A stretch of DNA of 64,000 bases from UBA5158 sp963692955 (GCA_963692955.1 OY843587.1:372001-436000); one strand, 5' to 3'. Shown: positions 26,663 to 35,844, counted from the first letter of the stretch. A program made the numbers and translations. The notes: generated from the letters alone by a model not told the origin.

Positions 26663-27441
26663 GAGTTGTGTATATCACGCTAAATCCACAATTAAGCGCT
26701 TTTTTCCCCGCGGACCCATTCGGTTCGCTGATGGCCGCGCGTGGCAAAATTTACCGTGAATTAGAAAACCGCCGCACACAGCGCATCGAATTAGACGGTA
26801 AAGGTTATTTTCTCAAGCAGCATTTTGGCGTGGGCTGGCGGGAAATTTTTAAAAATTTACTGCAATGGCGCTTGCCCGTCGTCAGCGCGAAAAATGAATG
26901 GCGAGCGATCCAACATTGCCAACGTTTAGGCGTGCCGACGTTGGAAATCATGGGCTTTGGCTGCCGCGGCGTGAACCCCGCGCAATACCAATCCTTCTTG
27001 TTGACTACCGAATTATCGCACGCGATAAGTTTGGAAGATTTTTGTAAAGAGTGGCGCGCCCAGCCACCGGCGGTGGACGTGAAGCGTGGTTTGATTACTT
27101 CGGTGGCGCGCACCGCTAGACTATTGCATGACAGCGGCGCGAACCATCGTGACTTTTATCTCTGCCATTTTTTACGGGATGAAAGAGCGCCACATCCGTT
27201 ATATTTGATTGATTTACACCGCGCGCAATTGCGTTCCGTCACGCCTGTGCGTTGGCGCGTTAAAGACCTTGCCGGATTGTACTTTTCAAGTAAAGATATA
27301 GGACTGACGAGCCGCGATTTACTGCGTTTTATTAAAGAATATAGACAAGCACCATGGCGAGTGATTTTTAACAGGGAAAGAGCTTTCTGGAAGAGGGTGA
27401 AACAACGTGGCGACAAGATGTACCGACAACATGCAAATTGA
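26659..27441 (+). CDS. waaP: LPS core heptose(I) kinase
   Basis: Kinase-fold enzyme that phosphorylates heptose I of the LPS inner core, important for outer-membrane stability. It aligns by eye along its whole length with enterobacterial WaaP: ADPF...RGKIYRELENRRT, YFLKQHFG (Lys53), KNEWRAI, SLEDFC, the catalytic loop HRDFYLCHF (Asp165) and LIDLHRAQLR, then KDLAGLYFSS. The start is GTG at 26659, overlapping the waaG stop. The N-terminal segment before DPF is a few residues longer than in E. coli, so this start is reasonable. Its end overlaps the next gene by 35 bases. Confidence 0.92.
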   Translation: MRVVYITLNPQLSAFFPADPFGSLMAARGKIYRELENRRTQRIELDGKGYFLKQHFGVGWREIFKNLLQWRLPVVSAKNEWRAIQHCQRLGVPTLEIMGFGCRGVNPAQYQSFLLTTELSHAISLEDFCKEWRAQPPAVDVKRGLITSVARTARLLHDSGANHRDFYLCHFLRDERAPHPLYLIDLHRAQLRSVTPVRWRVKDLAGLYFSSKDIGLTSRDLLRFIKEYRQAPWRVIFNRERAFWKRVKQRGDKMYRQHAN

Positions 27442-28918
27442 TAACCCCAATTTTTTTCAAGAAATCACTTGGCGTCATTTAAAAACCGCGAGCCGCGCGA
27501 CGTTAGAACCATTCCAAATCGTGTTGAAAGATCACGCCGACGTTTTGTATTGCCAAGCAATCGTGCGTGTCATTCCAGGCAAGCGCACCGTTGCTTTCGG
27601 CGCTTGGGGCGGTAAAGAAGTCGTCGCGAAATTATTTTATGAACCGCGCAATGCGCACCGTCACGCGACGCGCGACGCGCAAGGCATTAAAGCGTTGTTA
27701 GCCGCAGGCGTGCAAACGCCGCTATTATATTTCCAAGGCAAATCGAAAGATAACCGCGTACAAGTGTTGATTTTTGAAAAAATCAACGGCGTGAACCTAG
27801 AACATATTTGGCAAAAATCGCTAGACGAGCCGGAAATTATTCCCTTGATGCAAGCCGTTACCATCGAATTGGCGACGCAGCATGTGTTAGGCATTTTGCA
27901 GCATGATTTACATTTTAAAAATTATATTTTGTGTGAAAAAAAGCTTTATTCCATCGACGGCGGCGACGTGGAAATTTTTGACGAACCGCTTTCGAAAAAA
28001 GATAGCTTAGAGAATCTAGCCTTGTTTTTTTCGCAATTAGGCGTCGGACGCGATAAGTTACAACAATCGCTATTTCAAGTGTACGCGAAATCGCGCGGCT
28101 GGATTATCAAAAAACAGGATTTACAATTTTTAGAAGTCGCCCTTAACAAATGGACGAATAAGCGCTTAGAACATTACACGAAAAAAATCATGCGCGATTG
28201 CTCGGCGTTTGCTTGTCAACAAACGCCGTCGCAACTGATGATTTATGACCGCGAATTCGAATCACCAGAATTTTTAACCTGTCTGAAAAATTTAGACATC
28301 ATGATCGCTTCGCCCGCGGCCACCGTCTTGAAAGACGGCCGCAGCGCCACCGTCGTGAAAGTCAGCATCGACAACCGCCCGTTTATCATCAAACGTTACA
28401 ATATGAAAAACGCGTTGCATTGGCTGCGCCGCTGCTTGCGTCCTTCGCGCGCCGTGAACAGTTGGCGTCTTGGTCAGCGCTTATCTTTACTAGGCATTGC
28501 CACCGCGAAGCCGGTCGCGTGCGTGGAAACACGTACATTGGGATTACGCGGTAAATCTTATTTGTTGCTGGAATATGTGGAAGGCGAACACTCCGGCGAA
28601 TATTTCGCGGCCTCCGTGCGCGACACGGACGCCGCCGCCACGACAGCGAATAAAATTATTTCGTTGTTCGAAAACCTCGCCAAGTTACATTTGACGCACG
28701 GCGATTTGAAAATGACGAATATTCTTTTTGAACAGCAATCACCGATTTTAATCGACTTAGACGGCATGCAAGAACATCATAGCCGTTGGCGTTTCAAATT
28801 AGCGTTTCATCGAGAAATTAAGCGTTTTATGAAGAATTGGCGTGACCGCCCAACGATCTACGCGTTATTCGAACAGCGCGTGCGCGAAATGTATCAACGT
28901 CTCAATATGCAATGGTAA
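27407..28918 (+). CDS. Tandem double kinase-fold protein of LPS kinase (InaA/WaaP-like) type
   Basis: 503 residues containing two kinase-like domains. Domain 1 (about 50-235) has a catalytic-loop sequence HDLHFKN (166-172) and a metal-binding SIDGGD (Asp184). Domain 2 (about 300-500) has HGDLKMTN (431-438) and LIDLDGM (450-453), with a Lys in FIIKRY near 329. Pseudomonas core loci contain separate kinase-like genes after waaP; here two appear joined into one. The predicted role is phosphorylation of LPS core sugars in the cytosol. Start GTG at 27407 with GAGGGTGA six bases upstream is preferred to the ATG at 27431, which lacks a site. Overlaps waaP, so one operon. Confidence 0.8.
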   Translation: MATRCTDNMQIDNPNFFQEITWRHLKTASRATLEPFQIVLKDHADVLYCQAIVRVIPGKRTVAFGAWGGKEVVAKLFYEPRNAHRHATRDAQGIKALLAAGVQTPLLYFQGKSKDNRVQVLIFEKINGVNLEHIWQKSLDEPEIIPLMQAVTIELATQHVLGILQHDLHFKNYILCEKKLYSIDGGDVEIFDEPLSKKDSLENLALFFSQLGVGRDKLQQSLFQVYAKSRGWIIKKQDLQFLEVALNKWTNKRLEHYTKKIMRDCSAFACQQTPSQLMIYDREFESPEFLTCLKNLDIMIASPAATVLKDGRSATVVKVSIDNRPFIIKRYNMKNALHWLRRCLRPSRAVNSWRLGQRLSLLGIATAKPVACVETRTLGLRGKSYLLLEYVEGEHSGEYFAASVRDTDAAATTANKIISLFENLAKLHLTHGDLKMTNILFEQQSPILIDLDGMQEHHSRWRFKLAFHREIKRFMKNWRDRPTIYALFEQRVREMYQRLNMQW

Positions 28919-28957
28919 GTTTTTTTAAAACCACACCAATCAAAGACAGGGATGCCT

Positions 28958-30421
28958 ATGAAGCGAATTAAAAATAACAATATTTTCCGGCAAAAATGTT
29001 TTGTCGATGGCCGCTGGATAGATTCACAAAATAAAAAAACCATAGACGTTAACAATCCCGCCGACGAAAAAATTATCGGCCGCGTGCCCAATTGCGGCGC
29101 CGTTGAAACGCGTCGCGCGGTAGCCGCCGCCAGTAAAGCCTGGCCGGCGTGGCGCGCTATGACGGCGAAAGAACGCGGCGACATTATGTGGCGGTGGGCG
29201 GATCTCATCCGTGAAAACAAAGAAGATTTGTCCGTGCTGATGACGTTAGAGCAAGGCAAGCCGCTCGCCGAATCGCGCAGTGAAATCGATTACGGTAATT
29301 CTTTCGTGGAATGGTTTGCGGAAGAAGGCCGCCGCATTTACGGTGATGTCATCCCGTCCAACAAAGCCGGTCAACATCTAATCGTCATCAAACAATCCTT
29401 AGGCGTGGTCGGCGCGATCACACCGTGGAATTTTCCCATCGCCATGATTACGCGAAAAATTTCACCCGCGCTCGCGGCGGGTTGCACCGTCGTCTTAAAA
29501 CCCGCGTCAGAAACACCGTTTTCCGCGTTGGCGTTAGCGGCACTCGCGGCAGAAGCCGGTTTCCCCGCCGGCGTGATTAACGTTCTCACGGGCGACTCTG
29601 GCGCTATTGGTGGCGAATTAACCTCGAACCCCTTAGTGCGAAAAATTTCTTTCACTGGCTCGACCAAAATCGGCAAATTATTAATGTCGCAAGCCGCCGG
29701 CACGTTGAAAAAACTTTCATTAGAACTCGGCGGCAATGCGCCCTTTATCGTTTTTGACGACGCGAATTTAGACGCCGCCGTCGCGGGCGCGATCGCGTCC
29801 AAGTTTCGCAACACCGGACAAACCTGCGTGTGCGCGAACCGTTTGTTAGTGCAAGACAGTGTCTATGATGAATTCGCGAAAAAATTATTGGTCGCGGTGA
29901 AAAAATTAAAAGTCGGCATGGGCTTAAGTGAAGGCGTAAAGCTCGGGCCGTTAATTAATGAAAAAGCGCTCGAAAAAGTTAAAGCGCATGTCGCCGACGC
30001 CGTGAAAAAAGGCGCGAAAATAATGCTAGGTGGCAAGCCAGATAAACTCGGCGGCTTATTTTACGCACCCACCATTTTACTCAACGCGAATGCCTCGATG
30101 TTGTTAGCGAAAGAAGAAACCTTCGGCCCGGTCGCGCCCTTGTTCCGTTTTAAAAATGAAAAAGAAGCGATCGCCATGTCGAATAATACCGAATTTGGCT
30201 TAGCGTCATATTTTTATAGCGACAACATCCACCGCATTTGGCGTGTCTCCGAAGCATTGGAATACGGCATCGTGGGGGTGAATGCAGGCATCATTTCAAC
30301 CGAAGTCGCGCCATTCGGCGGCATCAAAGAGTCCGGCATGGGCCGTGAAGGCTCCAAGTACGGATTAGAAGATTATATTGAAATTAAATACTTGTGTATG
30401 GGTAGCGCGGCCAAAAGCTGA
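28958..30421 (+). CDS. gabD: Succinate-semialdehyde dehydrogenase (NAD(P)+)
   Basis: Oxidises succinate semialdehyde to succinate, the last step of GABA breakdown. Close to GabD over the full length: GAITPWNFPIAM near 152, general base in LELGGNAPF (Glu256), catalytic Cys in GQTCVCANR (Cys290 with the typical second Cys292), and the end GREGSKYGLEDYIEIKYLC. The ATG at 28952 sits directly against the AGACAGG site. The ATG at 28958 is seven bases from it and preferred (487 aa). It is followed by a hairpin. No gabT is adjacent, so the aldehyde source is not shown here. Confidence 0.92.
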   Translation: MKRIKNNNIFRQKCFVDGRWIDSQNKKTIDVNNPADEKIIGRVPNCGAVETRRAVAAASKAWPAWRAMTAKERGDIMWRWADLIRENKEDLSVLMTLEQGKPLAESRSEIDYGNSFVEWFAEEGRRIYGDVIPSNKAGQHLIVIKQSLGVVGAITPWNFPIAMITRKISPALAAGCTVVLKPASETPFSALALAALAAEAGFPAGVINVLTGDSGAIGGELTSNPLVRKISFTGSTKIGKLLMSQAAGTLKKLSLELGGNAPFIVFDDANLDAAVAGAIASKFRNTGQTCVCANRLLVQDSVYDEFAKKLLVAVKKLKVGMGLSEGVKLGPLINEKALEKVKAHVADAVKKGAKIMLGGKPDKLGGLFYAPTILLNANASMLLAKEETFGPVAPLFRFKNEKEAIAMSNNTEFGLASYFYSDNIHRIWRVSEALEYGIVGVNAGIISTEVAPFGGIKESGMGREGSKYGLEDYIEIKYLCMGSAAKS

Positions 30422-30444
30422 TAATCTATACAAATAATGCGTAA

Positions 30445-30463
30445 GGTGCTAACTTATAGCACC
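30445..30463 (+). terminator. Hairpin downstream of gabD
   Basis: GGTGCTA and TAGCACC form a perfect 7-bp stem with a 5-base ACTTA loop, 24 bases after the gabD stop and before the next start. There is no clean T-run after it, so it may be a weak or Rho-assisted terminator. Confidence 0.4.
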
Positions 30464-30485
30464 TCGTCATTATTGAGCTATCACT

Positions 30486-31364
30486 ATGCCGGCACGTCAC
30501 TCACGCAGTTCTCAAGTTCATATCCCTGTCGCGTACCCGGTAGGTTCGCCGCAAGGCTTGCAGCAATTGGAAGAAACCAAGCGCCGGCTAAGCTACAAAT
30601 CCCTGCTAATTTTTTTCGAACAAGAAAATAACGCTTACCTCAGAGCGCTTTGCAAATTCTCAGCGCTGAGTTCGGAAGTAAAAACCGTGTTAAAAAAAAT
30701 TGACGATCTACTCACAGCTGCTGAAACAGCGCGCTATCTTGAGACGCCTTACGCAATCGGTGTCAGAGAAGATTTAATTGAAATATTATCGACAGTAAAT
30801 ACGTACGCGAAAAATAGTTTAGAAATTTCCACGCGACATGCCAAAGATGTCATCACAAAAAAAGGTGTATCCATAGACGGTGAAGACGACACCTTGTTAC
30901 GCACTTATAAAGTGATGACCGACAAATTAAAAGTCGTATCAAAATCTTTAAGAGAAAACATGTCAAGAGCGAAGGGCCGTTTTCTATCGGAAAGTATCCG
31001 CAATTGTTGCAATTACTTAGTCCGCAATTTGTTAATCGGCACTGTCTTGGTAGCCTTTACCACCCTCGCACACCCGCTGCGTGGTCTCGCTTATTTAATA
31101 AGTTGTTGTCAACCGCGTTGGAAACCAGAGAGTTACAAATATTTAGTAATGAAAGCCTGGGGCAATAAATCCGCGATAGCACGATTTGATTTGAAGCAAT
31201 CGAATAAAGAATTGATAAAGTTATTAAAATTCGGCATGTTTAAATGGGTAAACGGCAATCCCAGAGGCACAACGACTACTGAGCCCAGAGTGAAAAGCGA
31301 TTTAGAGAGAGATAGCCACGTCAGCGTGAAGCAAGGACTTTTAGCCGAAGCTTTAAAACCGTAA
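30486..31364 (+). CDS. Unknown protein with one hydrophobic segment (292 aa)
   Basis: No family recognised. A basic, Ser-rich N-terminus is followed by a helical charged region (about 35-165). A hydrophobic segment near 170-200 is flanked by Cys pairs (NCCNY before, ISCCQ after), then comes a charged tail. No N-terminal signal. The ATG at 30486 has GAG about eight bases upstream. It stands alone between the gabD hairpin and a repeat-containing gap. Base composition resembles neighbouring unknown genes. An envelope-associated or secreted role is possible; nothing in the sequence fixes it. Confidence 0.6.
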   Translation: MPARHSRSSQVHIPVAYPVGSPQGLQQLEETKRRLSYKSLLIFFEQENNAYLRALCKFSALSSEVKTVLKKIDDLLTAAETARYLETPYAIGVREDLIEILSTVNTYAKNSLEISTRHAKDVITKKGVSIDGEDDTLLRTYKVMTDKLKVVSKSLRENMSRAKGRFLSESIRNCCNYLVRNLLIGTVLVAFTTLAHPLRGLAYLISCCQPRWKPESYKYLVMKAWGNKSAIARFDLKQSNKELIKLLKFGMFKWVNGNPRGTTTTEPRVKSDLERDSHVSVKQGLLAEALKP

Positions 31365-31456
31365 GTGTGTTGCCAATCATCAGCCATCACTCATCACTAA
31401 ATCTTTTAGATTATTTTTAATTTTTGCTTTAGATCAAGCATACAAACCGTAAACTT

Positions 31457-31494
31457 GTTGGGCTGCGCTGACGCACACTGACGCTTAGCCCAAC
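31457..31494. repeat. Palindromic intergenic repeat
   Basis: GTTGGGCT (31457-31464) and AGCCCAAC (31487-31494) form an 8-bp stem enclosing GCGCTGACGC...GACGC sequences. It shares TTGGGCTGCGCT with the element at 10953. It lies between two convergent genes. Confidence 0.6.
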
Positions 31495-31514
31495 CTACCG
31501 GCTTTTAAAATTGT

Positions 31515-31532
31515 TACCACACGTAAGTGGTA
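31515..31532. repeat. Small hairpin next to the palindromic repeat
   Basis: TACCAC (31515-31520) pairs with GTGGTA (31527-31532) around ACGTAA, just before the stop of the 221-residue gene. CAACCTACC occurs both here (31535 on) and after the previous element (31491 on), so the two hairpins may belong to one composite repeat. Confidence 0.45.
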
Positions 31533-31548
31533 GCCAACCTACCATGCA

Positions 31549-32214
31549 TCATACATGACATTTCCCAAACTGTTGTACAGCTTGGAGGTGCTGTTCAATG
31601 CCAGGCATCTCCGGTTTTGGCGACAATAGGGCTGGACTCGTGCTTGGGGTGCCATATTGAACGCTAAACATTTTCCGGTTCGCTTTAATCAATTCATAAA
31701 CTTTTTCCGCTTCCAACTTGCACTTTGCTATGCCAGGGAAATTTTGATTATCTTGAGAAAAAATCACCTGCGGCATGACGTCTAAAATAGTATTGATGCG
31801 TTCGATGTGCGCAAGCATTTGTTTCACCGCGATCAACGCTGAATTGTAAGCGGCGAGGCTCGCCGTTTTGCTCAGCGATGTCGTGAGTGATTTATTGATA
31901 GAAGTGAAAGTCTCAAATAGCGTGGAAGAAAACATTTCGCTTTTCGCGTCTATCGTCGCATCGACGAATTTCGCCAAGTCCGCGTCACTATCTTTGCGAA
32001 TATGCAAAAACAGCATTTGACGCTCAAGGTCATCGGTTTTCACTAGATCATCATATTTTAAATGAATCTGTTGGCTATAAATATTTTCGCAGCAAACTAG
32101 CTGATGGGCTAATTTATTAAAATATTTTCTCGGCTCAAAATTATCTTTGCTCTCTGTAGTTTCAGCGTCGGTAGCGATGAGTAATTGAGAAGCGATGGCA
32201 CGCGTGCTTTGCAT
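31549..32214 (-). CDS. Unknown helical protein (221 aa)
   Basis: No family recognised. The protein is predicted mostly helical and soluble: no signal peptide, one Cys-containing motif (VCCENIY near 40), and a middle region of Ser/Thr/Lys-rich helices (SLTTSLSKTASLAAYNSAL). The ATG at 32214 is supported by AAAGGAAAG five bases upstream. It precedes nothing in its direction except the repeat-rich gap and is 70 bases downstream of the aldehyde dehydrogenase gene on the same strand. It could be the last gene of that transcription unit, though no functional link is apparent. Confidence 0.6.
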   Translation of the reverse strand: MQSTRAIASQLLIATDAETTESKDNFEPRKYFNKLAHQLVCCENIYSQQIHLKYDDLVKTDDLERQMLFLHIRKDSDADLAKFVDATIDAKSEMFSSTLFETFTSINKSLTTSLSKTASLAAYNSALIAVKQMLAHIERINTILDVMPQVIFSQDNQNFPGIAKCKLEAEKVYELIKANRKMFSVQYGTPSTSPALLSPKPEMPGIEQHLQAVQQFGKCHV

Positions 32215-32284
32215 GATACTTTCCTTTTAGTTATATTCATATCCAAAAGTAGCAGAATGATTTCACGGAGTAAACAAAGAATAG

Positions 32285-33805
32285 CTAGCCGATATCGAAT
32301 TTAATGCCTTGCGCGAGTGGCAGCGCGTCGCTCCAGTTAATCGTGTTAGTCTGTCTGCGCATGTAGGCTTTCCACGCGTCGGAGCCGGCTTCGCGGCCGC
32401 CGCCCGTTTCTTTTTCGCCGCCAAACGCGCCGCCAATTTCCGCGCCGGAGGTGCCGATGTTAATATTGGCGATGCCGCAGTCGCTGCCTTGCGCGGATAA
32501 AAATATTTCCGCGCGCTTTAAGTCATTGGTAAATAACGCCGACGATAAACCTTGACGCACGTTATTATTCAGCGCAATCGCATCATTTAGCGACGTAAAT
32601 TTCATGATATAAAGTATTGGGCCGAACGTTTCACGCTGCACGACGTCCCAAGTATTTTGCGCGCTGACTAAAGTCGGCTCGACGAAAAACCCCGCCTGCT
32701 TAATCACCTTGCCGCCCGCTAAAATTTTGCCGCCGGCGAGATGCACTTCTTCCATAGTTTTTTCAAACAGCTTTACCGCTTGCGCGTCGATCAACGGCCC
32801 CATTAATTTTTTTTCGTCTAACGGATCGCCGACGGTGATCTTCGCATAAGCTTTTTGCAGCGCCTCGATCACTTTGTCGTGGATCGATTCATGCACGATT
32901 AAACGCCGCGTCGTCGTGCAGCGTTGTCCGGCCGTGCCGACGGCGCCAAACACGATCGCTGGGATGGCGAGTTTTAAATCCGCCGTTTCATCCACGATCA
33001 CGGCATTGTTGCCGCTTAATTCCAACAACGTTTTGCCTAAGCGTTTAGCCACTGCCGCTTGAATACTTTTACCCACTGCGGTGGAGCCAGTGAATGAAAT
33101 TAACGGTAGACGTTTGTCATCCACTAACGCTTGCACATGCGCGTTATTATCCGTAATAAATAAGGAAAAAATCCCATCGAGTCCCGCGCGTCGCATGACG
33201 GTGTTACAAATATGCTGCACGGCCAACGCGCATAACGGCGTTTTCGGTGAAGGTTTCCAAATTACGGTGTTGCCCGCGACCGCGGCGACGAAAGCGTTCC
33301 ACGCCCACACCGCGACGGGAAAATTAAACGCCGTGATCACACCCACCACACCCAGCGGTTGCCATTGCTCATACATGCGGTGCTCGGGGCGTTCCGAATG
33401 CATCGTCTTGCCGTATAACATGCGCGCTTGTCCCACCGCCAATTCCGCCATGTCTATCATTTCTTGGACTTCGCCATTGCCTTCTTGTTTGGATTTTCCC
33501 ATTTCTAATGAAACTAAACTGCCGAGTAAATCTTTGTGCGCGCGTAATTCATCGCCGATTTGCCGCACAATGTCGCCGCGTTTTGGCGCGGGCACATTGC
33601 GCCATTGTAAAAATGCTTGCTCAGACGCCGCCACGATTTTTTCATAATCGTCTAGAGTCGCAGAATAAACTGAACCTAAGACTTTTTCGTTGGCGGGATT
33701 GTAAGAAATAATTTCGCCGGCGCTTTTAGATTGCGACCACCAAGCCGGGCCGGTACTGGCACCGAAGTTATTAGCGTTTATGTGCAGAGATTTTAGCAAT
33801 TCCAT
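32285..33805 (-). CDS. Aldehyde dehydrogenase of ALDH7 type (alpha-aminoadipic semialdehyde / piperideine-6-carboxylate dehydrogenase)
   Basis: Predicted to oxidise alpha-aminoadipic semialdehyde to alpha-aminoadipate with NAD+. The ALDH7 signature is clear: GVVGVITAFNFPVAVWAWN (about 152-170), general base Glu262 in LLELSGNNA, catalytic Cys296 in GTAGQRCTTTRRL. The C-terminal region has IGTSGAEIGGAFGGEKETGGGREAGSD-like order, followed by AYMRRQTNTINWS. 506 aa is typical. The saccharopine dehydrogenase-like gene lies 21 bases upstream on the same strand. Together they would carry lysine-derived aldehyde to aminoadipate. Substrate is inferred from family and neighbour. Confidence 0.88.
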   Translation of the reverse strand: MELLKSLHINANNFGASTGPAWWSQSKSAGEIISYNPANEKVLGSVYSATLDDYEKIVAASEQAFLQWRNVPAPKRGDIVRQIGDELRAHKDLLGSLVSLEMGKSKQEGNGEVQEMIDMAELAVGQARMLYGKTMHSERPEHRMYEQWQPLGVVGVITAFNFPVAVWAWNAFVAAVAGNTVIWKPSPKTPLCALAVQHICNTVMRRAGLDGIFSLFITDNNAHVQALVDDKRLPLISFTGSTAVGKSIQAAVAKRLGKTLLELSGNNAVIVDETADLKLAIPAIVFGAVGTAGQRCTTTRRLIVHESIHDKVIEALQKAYAKITVGDPLDEKKLMGPLIDAQAVKLFEKTMEEVHLAGGKILAGGKVIKQAGFFVEPTLVSAQNTWDVVQRETFGPILYIMKFTSLNDAIALNNNVRQGLSSALFTNDLKRAEIFLSAQGSDCGIANINIGTSGAEIGGAFGGEKETGGGREAGSDAWKAYMRRQTNTINWSDALPLAQGIKFDIG

Positions 33806-33826
33806 AGTGAGGTGTCCTGGATACGG

Positions 33827-34918
33827 TTAAGCGTAATAATTTCCAAAGCGATTGGCCGTTAAGTCGGCGAGCGTGAATTGTTCTTGGCGCACTAAGCCGC
33901 TATAGTTTTTCAGATCGCGCATGACGATATCGAACACGGCGCACAGCGCGGACGCGGTTGTCATTTGAATCGCCGACCATTGTAAGCCGTTAATAATTTT
34001 TGGATAGAATTTTTTAACGTAATTCGCTTCGCTTAACACATTATTTTTCATGCCGGTGACAGAGACATAGACTAACACTACATCTTGCTCGGTTTTCGGC
34101 AGCGCGCGTTCAAAGATTTTTTTTAGCGTGGCGCGGTCATCATTTAATTTTAAATCGTTCATCAAAAAACGGATTTTGCTGCAATGCCCGGGATAGCGTA
34201 TGGTTTTATAACTTAAACTATTCACTTTGCCTAAATAGGTTTGCGCTAAACTGCCGATGCCGCCGGACGTGTTAAACGCTTCGTAAGTTAAGCCATCGAT
34301 TTCGATTTCTTCTAAACCGTCGAGCGGCAGTAGCAAGACTTCTTTGCCGTTTTCGATCGCGTTGCAAATGTTACCGTATTCGTTGATTAAACCATCCGTC
34401 GACCACGTCAGTGAATATTGCAACGCGTTACTGGTGTTGCTCGGCAACGCGCCGACGCGCATTTTCACGGTGTCTAACGCGGGAAATTTTTTCATTAAAT
34501 CATTCGCGACGATACTAATAAACCCCGGCGCTAGACCGCATTGCGGCACATACGCGGTTTGTGAAGCTTGCGACATGTGTAAAATAGCTTTCGCCACCGA
34601 AGTATCTTCGGTTAAATCAAAGTAGGTGAGATTGTAACGCTGCGCGAGTTCCGCGACGACGATGTTGTGAAAATAAGGCAGCGCGGAAATGACCGCGTGA
34701 ATGGAATTTTTTTTTATAAAACTTTCAGCGGCGGCCGTGTCTTGCACGTCTAGCTGGACGATATTAATGTGCGGCGTGTTCGTTTTTACCATCTCAAGAT
34801 CAGGCCGGTTCTGCACTTGCACGTCCGCGAGGAACACTTGATAATCCTGCGAATTCGCTAACAAAAATGCGATTAAACTGCCGATCTTACCCGCGCCAGT
34901 GATTAATACATTTCGCAT
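33827..34918 (-). CDS. Saccharopine dehydrogenase / lysine 6-dehydrogenase-like oxidoreductase
   Basis: Rossmann-fold dehydrogenase of the Lys9/COG1748 group. The nucleotide-binding loop is ITGAGKIGS at residues 6-14. Family landmarks are ISALPYFHN near 94-102, YFDLTEDT near 115 and PQCGLAPGFISIVANDL near 145-161. At 363 aa it is shorter than saccharopine dehydrogenases (about 450) and closer to lysine 6-dehydrogenases (about 380). Both reactions release alpha-aminoadipic semialdehyde, the substrate of the enzyme encoded 21 bases downstream, so the pair fits lysine catabolism. AAAGGA lies eight bases before the ATG. No lysine-ketoglutarate reductase is adjacent, which favours the one-step lysine 6-dehydrogenase reading. 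Confidence 0.8.
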   Translation of the reverse strand: MRNVLITGAGKIGSLIAFLLANSQDYQVFLADVQVQNRPDLEMVKTNTPHINIVQLDVQDTAAAESFIKKNSIHAVISALPYFHNIVVAELAQRYNLTYFDLTEDTSVAKAILHMSQASQTAYVPQCGLAPGFISIVANDLMKKFPALDTVKMRVGALPSNTSNALQYSLTWSTDGLINEYGNICNAIENGKEVLLLPLDGLEEIEIDGLTYEAFNTSGGIGSLAQTYLGKVNSLSYKTIRYPGHCSKIRFLMNDLKLNDDRATLKKIFERALPKTEQDVVLVYVSVTGMKNNVLSEANYVKKFYPKIINGLQWSAIQMTTASALCAVFDIVMRDLKNYSGLVRQEQFTLADLTANRFGNYYA

Positions 34919-34956
34919 GGTGAAAGTCCTTTTGCAATGACAAACGACGCATGAAA

Positions 34957-35844
34957 TTAATGACGTGTCAGCGTCGGTGATTCATGGCCTAAATCCGGAT
35001 GTTCGGTAACGGCTTTATCAAATGCGTCATCAATAACTTTACTCAATGTATCCAGCACACCTTCTTTGTCCGGCACTTCCAGCATAGAGGCGCGCGAGCC
35101 TTCTACCGTAACGGCGTTCGGCGTGAAAATATCGTCGCTCAACGCATGCAGCGGCTCGTTGGCGGTGAACGCCGGGTAGTTATCGGGAATTCCCATTTCA
35201 TTCCCCACCACACACTGCACCGGCGACATGCCAGAGCCAGCGATGCGTGGGTCCATCCCAAATAAATTAACGAGAGAATCGTGCAGCGAATCTTTTTGCG
35301 TGGCGGTCAAGTCCGCGCCTTTTTGCATTGCGGTTTGTAATTCTTTATCCGCCGGGTTGGTTAATTCATCAAAGAATGCGTCCTTCTCTAATTGTTTGTC
35401 GAAAGCGTCGCGGCGTTGAGGATTGGGGTCCAGGCGATTCAAGTCTTTCAAGACTTTTTTAATCCCTAATTTGCATTCATTTATTTCTTTGGTATTTTCT
35501 TCCAATTCCTTCGAGCCTTCTTTCAATCCCTTGCGGTCTTGCGTGAGTTGCTTGTGTCTATCTAAAAGTTGATGCAAAGTGTCTTTTTGATGGGTCATCA
35601 ACAGGGATGCTGCGGTGGCGGCGACCAACGTTTTGCCGATGTCTTGCACCACTTCGGAATTCTTATTCTGAATGTCTTTTTTCGTGATGCCTTCGGGTTT
35701 TTGCTCTTTTAACATTTCTTTGGCGATGCCGACGATTTGCTCGAGGTTGACGCCTTTGGCTTTGTCACCCAGCGCTTGAATTAGCATTTCTGTCAATAAT
35801 TTGGTCAATTCTTCATCATTTAAGGGCTTTGATTTACCGAGCAT
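34957..35844 (-). CDS. Unknown helical/coiled-coil protein (295 aa)
   Basis: No family recognised. Mostly charged helices: an N-terminal acidic region, one Ala-rich mildly hydrophobic helix (TLVAATAASLLMTHQ, about 71-85), then a strong coiled-coil stretch (about 90-135) of alternating Lys/Glu/Leu. The C-terminal third is acidic, with Pro and Asp, and ends in HESPTLTRH. No signal peptide. The ATG at 35844 has GGAG six bases upstream. Divergent from priA and 38 bases upstream of the saccharopine dehydrogenase-like gene on the same strand. Function unknown. Confidence 0.62.
   Translation of the reverse strand: MLGKSKPLNDEELTKLLTEMLIQALGDKAKGVNLEQIVGIAKEMLKEQKPEGITKKDIQNKNSEVVQDIGKTLVAATAASLLMTHQKDTLHQLLDRHKQLTQDRKGLKEGSKELEENTKEINECKLGIKKVLKDLNRLDPNPQRRDAFDKQLEKDAFFDELTNPADKELQTAMQKGADLTATQKDSLHDSLVNLFGMDPRIAGSGMSPVQCVVGNEMGIPDNYPAFTANEPLHALSDDIFTPNAVTVEGSRASMLEVPDKEGVLDTLSKVIDDAFDKAVTEHPDLGHESPTLTRH

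Noticed and set aside
33081..33647. Plus-strand frame of 188 codons opposite the ALDH7 gene
   Set aside because: Entirely within a conserved aldehyde dehydrogenase gene; product has no recognisable features.
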